The position numbers were made by a program, and so were the translations under genes. The notes below the pieces were generated by a model. That model made no database searches. It saw nothing but the letters and a program-made list of their open reading frames with translations, and was not told where the DNA came from. Of a stretch of 8,127 bases of DNA, positions 5,844 through 8,127 are shown one piece after another; the first letter of the stretch is position 1; every line of letters begins with the position of its first letter. The DNA is from Chloroflexota bacterium. GTDB taxonomy: Bacteria; Chloroflexota; Limnocylindria; Limnocylindrales; CSP1-4. The stretch lies in contig JACQEH010000156.1 in the NCBI GenBank assembly GCA_016200675.1, positions 1-8,127 on the forward strand. Direction: 5' to 3'.

Positions 5844-5870
5844 CTAGCACTCTCACCCCGAGAGTGCTAA
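5844..5870. promoter_or_regulatory. CIRCE operator (HrcA binding site)
   Basis: The left arm CTAGCACTC (5844-5852), a 9-base spacer and the right arm GAGTGCTAA (5862-5870) match the consensus TTAGCACTC-N9-GAGTGCTAA at every position but the first. CIRCE is bound by the HrcA repressor, which is kept active by GroEL, giving feedback control of chaperonin level. hrcA itself is not in the window. Confidence 0.96.
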
Positions 5871-6050
5871 TCGACGAGGAGTGGCGGTCGGACACCGGGC
5901 CCGAAGAACGGGCGGCAGGGTTCCAGGCCAACTCCCTCGATCGGCACCAATGGATCGTCTTCGGGTCGATCTCGGGTCGCGCCCAGGCGCGGCACGGACG
6001 GGCCCGTAACCAAGGTTCGACGGCCATGGCCGTCACAGGAGGGAAGCACG
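5871..6050 (+). other. Structured groES leader (about 180 bases)
   Basis: Between CIRCE and the groES start the transcript could form several short hairpins: GCCCG/CGGGC (5899-5913), CGCGC/GCGCG (5978-5991), the palindrome ACGGGCCCGT (5998-6007) and the 16-bp palindrome GACGGCCATGGCCGTC (6019-6034). The last ends 2 bases before the Shine-Dalgarno AGGAGGG (6037-6043) and would form a 6-bp stem with a CATG loop. The leader is long for a CIRCE operon. A role in mRNA stability or temperature-sensitive translation is conceivable but unproven. Confidence 0.5.
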
Positions 6051-6362
6051 TTGGCTAAAGCCACTGCCTCGAAGAATCTTCGCCCGCTGGGTGATCGCGT
6101 CGTCGTCAGGCCGAGCGCCCGCGAGGAGATGACCAAGAGCGGCATCGTCCTCCCGGACACCGCCAAGGAGAAGCCCCAGGAGGGCGAGATCCTCGCAGCG
6201 GGTCCCGGTCGCGTGCTCGACGACGGCAAGCGCGAGCCGATGGACGTCAAGGTGGGCCAGAAGGTCCTCTACGGGAAGTACGCCGGCACCGAGTTCAAGG
6301 TCGACGGCGAAGACCTCCTGATCGTCAGCCAGAAGGACATCCTCGCGATCGTCGAGGACTGA
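6051..6362 (+). CDS. groES: Co-chaperonin GroES (Hsp10)
   Basis: The 103-residue heptameric lid of the GroEL chamber. The core begins RPLGDRVVV (11-19). The mobile loop (about 23-38) carries the GroEL-docking tripeptide Ile32-Val33-Leu34 within SGIVLPD. The middle has EGEILAAGPG and VKVGQKVLYGKYAGTE, and the end is the expected LLIVSQKDILAIVED. The start is TTG 6051, with a strong AGGAGGG 7 bases upstream. No ATG or GTG lies between the ribosome binding site and the conserved core, so TTG is the best choice; it gives a five- to six-residue N-terminal extension (AKATAS) relative to short GroES proteins. First gene of the CIRCE-controlled groES-groEL operon, 70 bases before groEL. No anomalies in the protein. 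Confidence 0.97.
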   Translation: MAKATASKNLRPLGDRVVVRPSAREEMTKSGIVLPDTAKEKPQEGEILAAGPGRVLDDGKREPMDVKVGQKVLYGKYAGTEFKVDGEDLLIVSQKDILAIVED

Positions 6363-6364
6363 CG

Positions 6365-6388
6365 CCGGGCCGGCACCCGCCAGCCCGG
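6365..6388 (+). other. Hairpin in the groES-groEL spacer
   Basis: CCGGGC (6365-6370) and GCCCGG (6383-6388) enclose an inner GGC/GCC stem with an ACCC loop after one C-A mismatch. It starts 2 bases after the groES stop. With no T run and groEL following, it is more likely an mRNA processing or stability element than a terminator. Confidence 0.4.
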
Positions 6389-6432
6389 ACGACGACCTCG
6401 CATCGCCCCCACAGCCCCGGAGGACATTCAAA

Positions 6433-8058
6433 TTGGCCAAGCAGCTCATCTTCGACGAGACCGCCCGTCGCTCGCCCAAGCGGGGCATCGACCGCCTCGC
6501 CGACGCGGTCAAGGTCACCATCGGCCCGAAGGGCCGGAACGTGGTCCTCGACAAGAAGTTCGGTTCCCCCACGATCACCAATGACGGCGTCACGATCGCT
6601 CGCGACATCGAGCTCGACGACCCGTTCGAGAACATGGGCGCGCAGCTCCTCAAGGAGGTCGCGACCAAGACCGACGACGTCGCCGGCGACGGCACGACCA
6701 CCGCGGTCGTCCTCGGCCAGGCGATGGTCGCCGAGGGCCTCCGCGTCGTGACCGCGGGCGCCAACCCGATGGTCATCAAGCACGGCATCGAGGTCGCCGT
6801 CCAGGCAGTCGTCGACGAGATCAAGCGGACCTCCCGCCCGGTCAACTCGCGCGAGCAGATCTCGGCCGTAGCCGCCATCAGCGCCGCGGATCCGGAAGTC
6901 GGCGAGATCATCGCCGAGGTCATGGACAAGGTCGGCAAGGACGGTGTCATCACCGTCGAGGAAGGGCAGTCGCTCGGCCTCGAGAAGGAGTACACCGAGG
7001 GCATGCAGTTCGACCGAGGCTACCTCTCGGCCTACTTCGTGACCAACGCCGACCGCATGGAGACCGTCCTCGAGAACCCGGTCATCCTCATCACGGACAA
7101 GAAGATCTCGAGCGTCCAGGACATGCTCCCGGCCCTCGAGAAGGGCGTCCAGCTCGGCCGCCCGATCCTCATCATCGCCGAGGATGTCGACGGCGAGGCC
7201 CTCGCCACGCTCGTCGTGAACAAGCTCCGCGGCACGGTCTCGGTCCTGGCCGTCAAGGCCCCGGGCTTCGGCGATCGGCGCAAGGAGATGCTCCGCGACA
7301 TCGCCATCCTGACCGGTGGCACCGTCATCTCCGAGGAGATCGGCCGCAAGCTCGACTCCGTCACCGCCGATGACCTGGGCAAGGCCCGCCGCGTCGTGGC
7401 CACCAAGGACGACACCACCATCGTCGACGGCGATGGCAGCCCCGACCAGATCAAAGGTCGGATGGCCCAGATCAAGGCCCAGATCGAGGACACCACCTCC
7501 GACTACGACAAGGAGAAGCTCCAGGAGCGCCTTGCCAAGCTGTCGGGTGGCGTCGCGGTCATCAAGGTCGGCGCGGCCACCGAGGTCGAGCTGAAGGAGA
7601 AGAAGCACCGCATCGAGGATGCCCTCTCGACGACCCGCGCGGCCGTCGAGGAAGGCCTCGTCGCCGGCGGCGGCACGACCCTCCTTCAGGCGATCCCGGC
7701 CCTCGACAAGATCAAGCTGGATCCCGACGCCCAGGTCGGCGTCGAGATCGTCCGCAAGGCCCTCGAGGCCCCGGCCCGCCAGATCGCCGACAACGCCGGC
7801 CAGTCGGGCGAGGTCGTGGTGGCCAAGGTCAAGAGCCTCAAGGCCGGCGAGGGCTACGACGCCCTCAAGAACGAGTACGGCGACATGTTCAAGAAGGGCA
7901 TCGTGGACGCCGCCAAGGTGACCCGCTCGGCCCTCCAGAACGCCGCCTCGATCGCCGCGATGGTCCTCACGACGGAGACGCTCGTGACCGACATCCCGGA
8001 GAAGAAGGACAACGGCGCCGGCCACCAGGGCCACGGCGGCGGAGACATGGACTTCTAG
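6433..8058 (+). CDS. groEL: Chaperonin GroEL (Hsp60)
   Basis: The 541-residue subunit of the double-ring ATP-driven folding chamber, full length for the family (E. coli 548). The equatorial domain has VTIGPKGRNV (28-37), the nucleotide-binding loop DVAGDGTTTA with Asp86 (E. coli D87), and later EDALSTTRAAVEEG with Asp396 (E. coli D398, ATP hydrolysis) and VAGGGTTLL. The apical domain includes EGMQFDRGYLS, ILIIAEDVDGEAL and VKAPGFGDRRKEML. The C-terminal tail is GAGHQGHGGGDMDF, glycine- and histidine-containing rather than GGM repeats. The start is TTG 6433, placed by the family N-terminus AKQL and by GGAGG at 6419-6423, 9 bases upstream. It is transcribed with groES under CIRCE control and followed by a strong hairpin. 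No truncation or missing catalytic residue. Confidence 0.98.
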   Translation: MAKQLIFDETARRSPKRGIDRLADAVKVTIGPKGRNVVLDKKFGSPTITNDGVTIARDIELDDPFENMGAQLLKEVATKTDDVAGDGTTTAVVLGQAMVAEGLRVVTAGANPMVIKHGIEVAVQAVVDEIKRTSRPVNSREQISAVAAISAADPEVGEIIAEVMDKVGKDGVITVEEGQSLGLEKEYTEGMQFDRGYLSAYFVTNADRMETVLENPVILITDKKISSVQDMLPALEKGVQLGRPILIIAEDVDGEALATLVVNKLRGTVSVLAVKAPGFGDRRKEMLRDIAILTGGTVISEEIGRKLDSVTADDLGKARRVVATKDDTTIVDGDGSPDQIKGRMAQIKAQIEDTTSDYDKEKLQERLAKLSGGVAVIKVGAATEVELKEKKHRIEDALSTTRAAVEEGLVAGGGTTLLQAIPALDKIKLDPDAQVGVEIVRKALEAPARQIADNAGQSGEVVVAKVKSLKAGEGYDALKNEYGDMFKKGIVDAAKVTRSALQNAASIAAMVLTTETLVTDIPEKKDNGAGHQGHGGGDMDF

Positions 8059-8083
8059 TCCACCCGATCGCGCCATCGCACCA

Positions 8084-8111
8084 ACGAGCCCGGCCGCGTG
8101 GCGGGGCTCGT
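8084..8111 (+). terminator. Terminator-like hairpin after groEL
   Basis: ACGAGCCC (8084-8091) pairs perfectly with GGGCTCGT (8104-8111); after a G-G mismatch an inner GCC/GGC stem closes on a GCGT tetraloop. The stem is very stable and lies 25 bases after the groEL stop. The T tract is missing (CGATTCAT follows), so termination may be of the U-poor type seen in high-GC bacteria or need Rho. Confidence 0.7.
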
Positions 8112-8127
8112 CGATTCATACGGGCTG

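Noticed and set aside
5635..5847. A 70-codon frame encoding eight-residue repeats before groES
   Set aside because: The repeats result from the 24-bp DNA period and appear in more than one frame. The frame runs over the groES promoter and ends inside CIRCE.
6325..8076. A 583-codon open frame on the minus strand across groEL
   Set aside because: It is antisense to an unmistakable groEL, is full of Leu/Asp/Gly/Arg low-complexity sequence and has no family motif. Such shadows are expected where third codon positions are almost all G or C.

Overview
The window is very GC-rich bacterial chromosome, roughly 70% by eye, with G or C in most third codon positions. Every confident gene is on the + strand. 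The gene set is housekeeping: purine synthesis, methionyl-tRNA synthetase, a small VOC protein, a TatD nuclease and GroES/GroEL. High GC, a HrcA/CIRCE-controlled groESL operon, TTG starts on both chaperonin genes and the style of the proteins suggest a GC-rich Chloroflexota member, with Actinobacteria-like lineages as an alternative. This is an inference from protein style; no rRNA or marker phylogeny is available here.

Layout. (1) 1-1761: the 3' part of a gene in which a PurN domain (GAR transformylase, entered mid-domain at the window edge) runs without a stop into PurH (IMP cyclohydrolase/AICAR transformylase). The PurH half appears to lack about 66 residues in the first part of the AICAR transformylase domain. 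(2) 1762-2448: a 687-base gap with short hairpins, TGCATC-type direct repeats, a degenerate 18-bp tandem repeat, a TATGAT -10-like box and two large palindromes just before metG. (3) 2449-5382: metG, a VOC-fold gene and tatD, closely spaced and probably cotranscribed. MetG has GLHT where HIGH is expected. (4) 5383-5812: 430 bases with no supported gene, holding several inverted repeats and a 24-bp tandem repeat that runs into the groES promoter. (5) 5813-8127: promoter, CIRCE operator, a structured leader of about 180 bases, groES, a hairpin spacer, groEL and a terminator-like hairpin.

How the genes relate. PurN and PurH perform the two folate-dependent formyl transfers of purine synthesis (steps 3 and 9), and PurH also closes the ring to IMP. 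MetG charges tRNA-Met, and tatD is a common metG neighbour. GroES and GroEL form the folding chamber; the CIRCE operator at the expected transcription start indicates HrcA repression relieved by heat or misfolded protein. No defence system, mobile element, CRISPR array, tRNA or rRNA was found. The observations most worth checking are the PurN-PurH fusion with its apparent internal loss, the altered MetRS signature, and tandem repeats lying directly upstream of promoter-like sequences in both large intergenic gaps.
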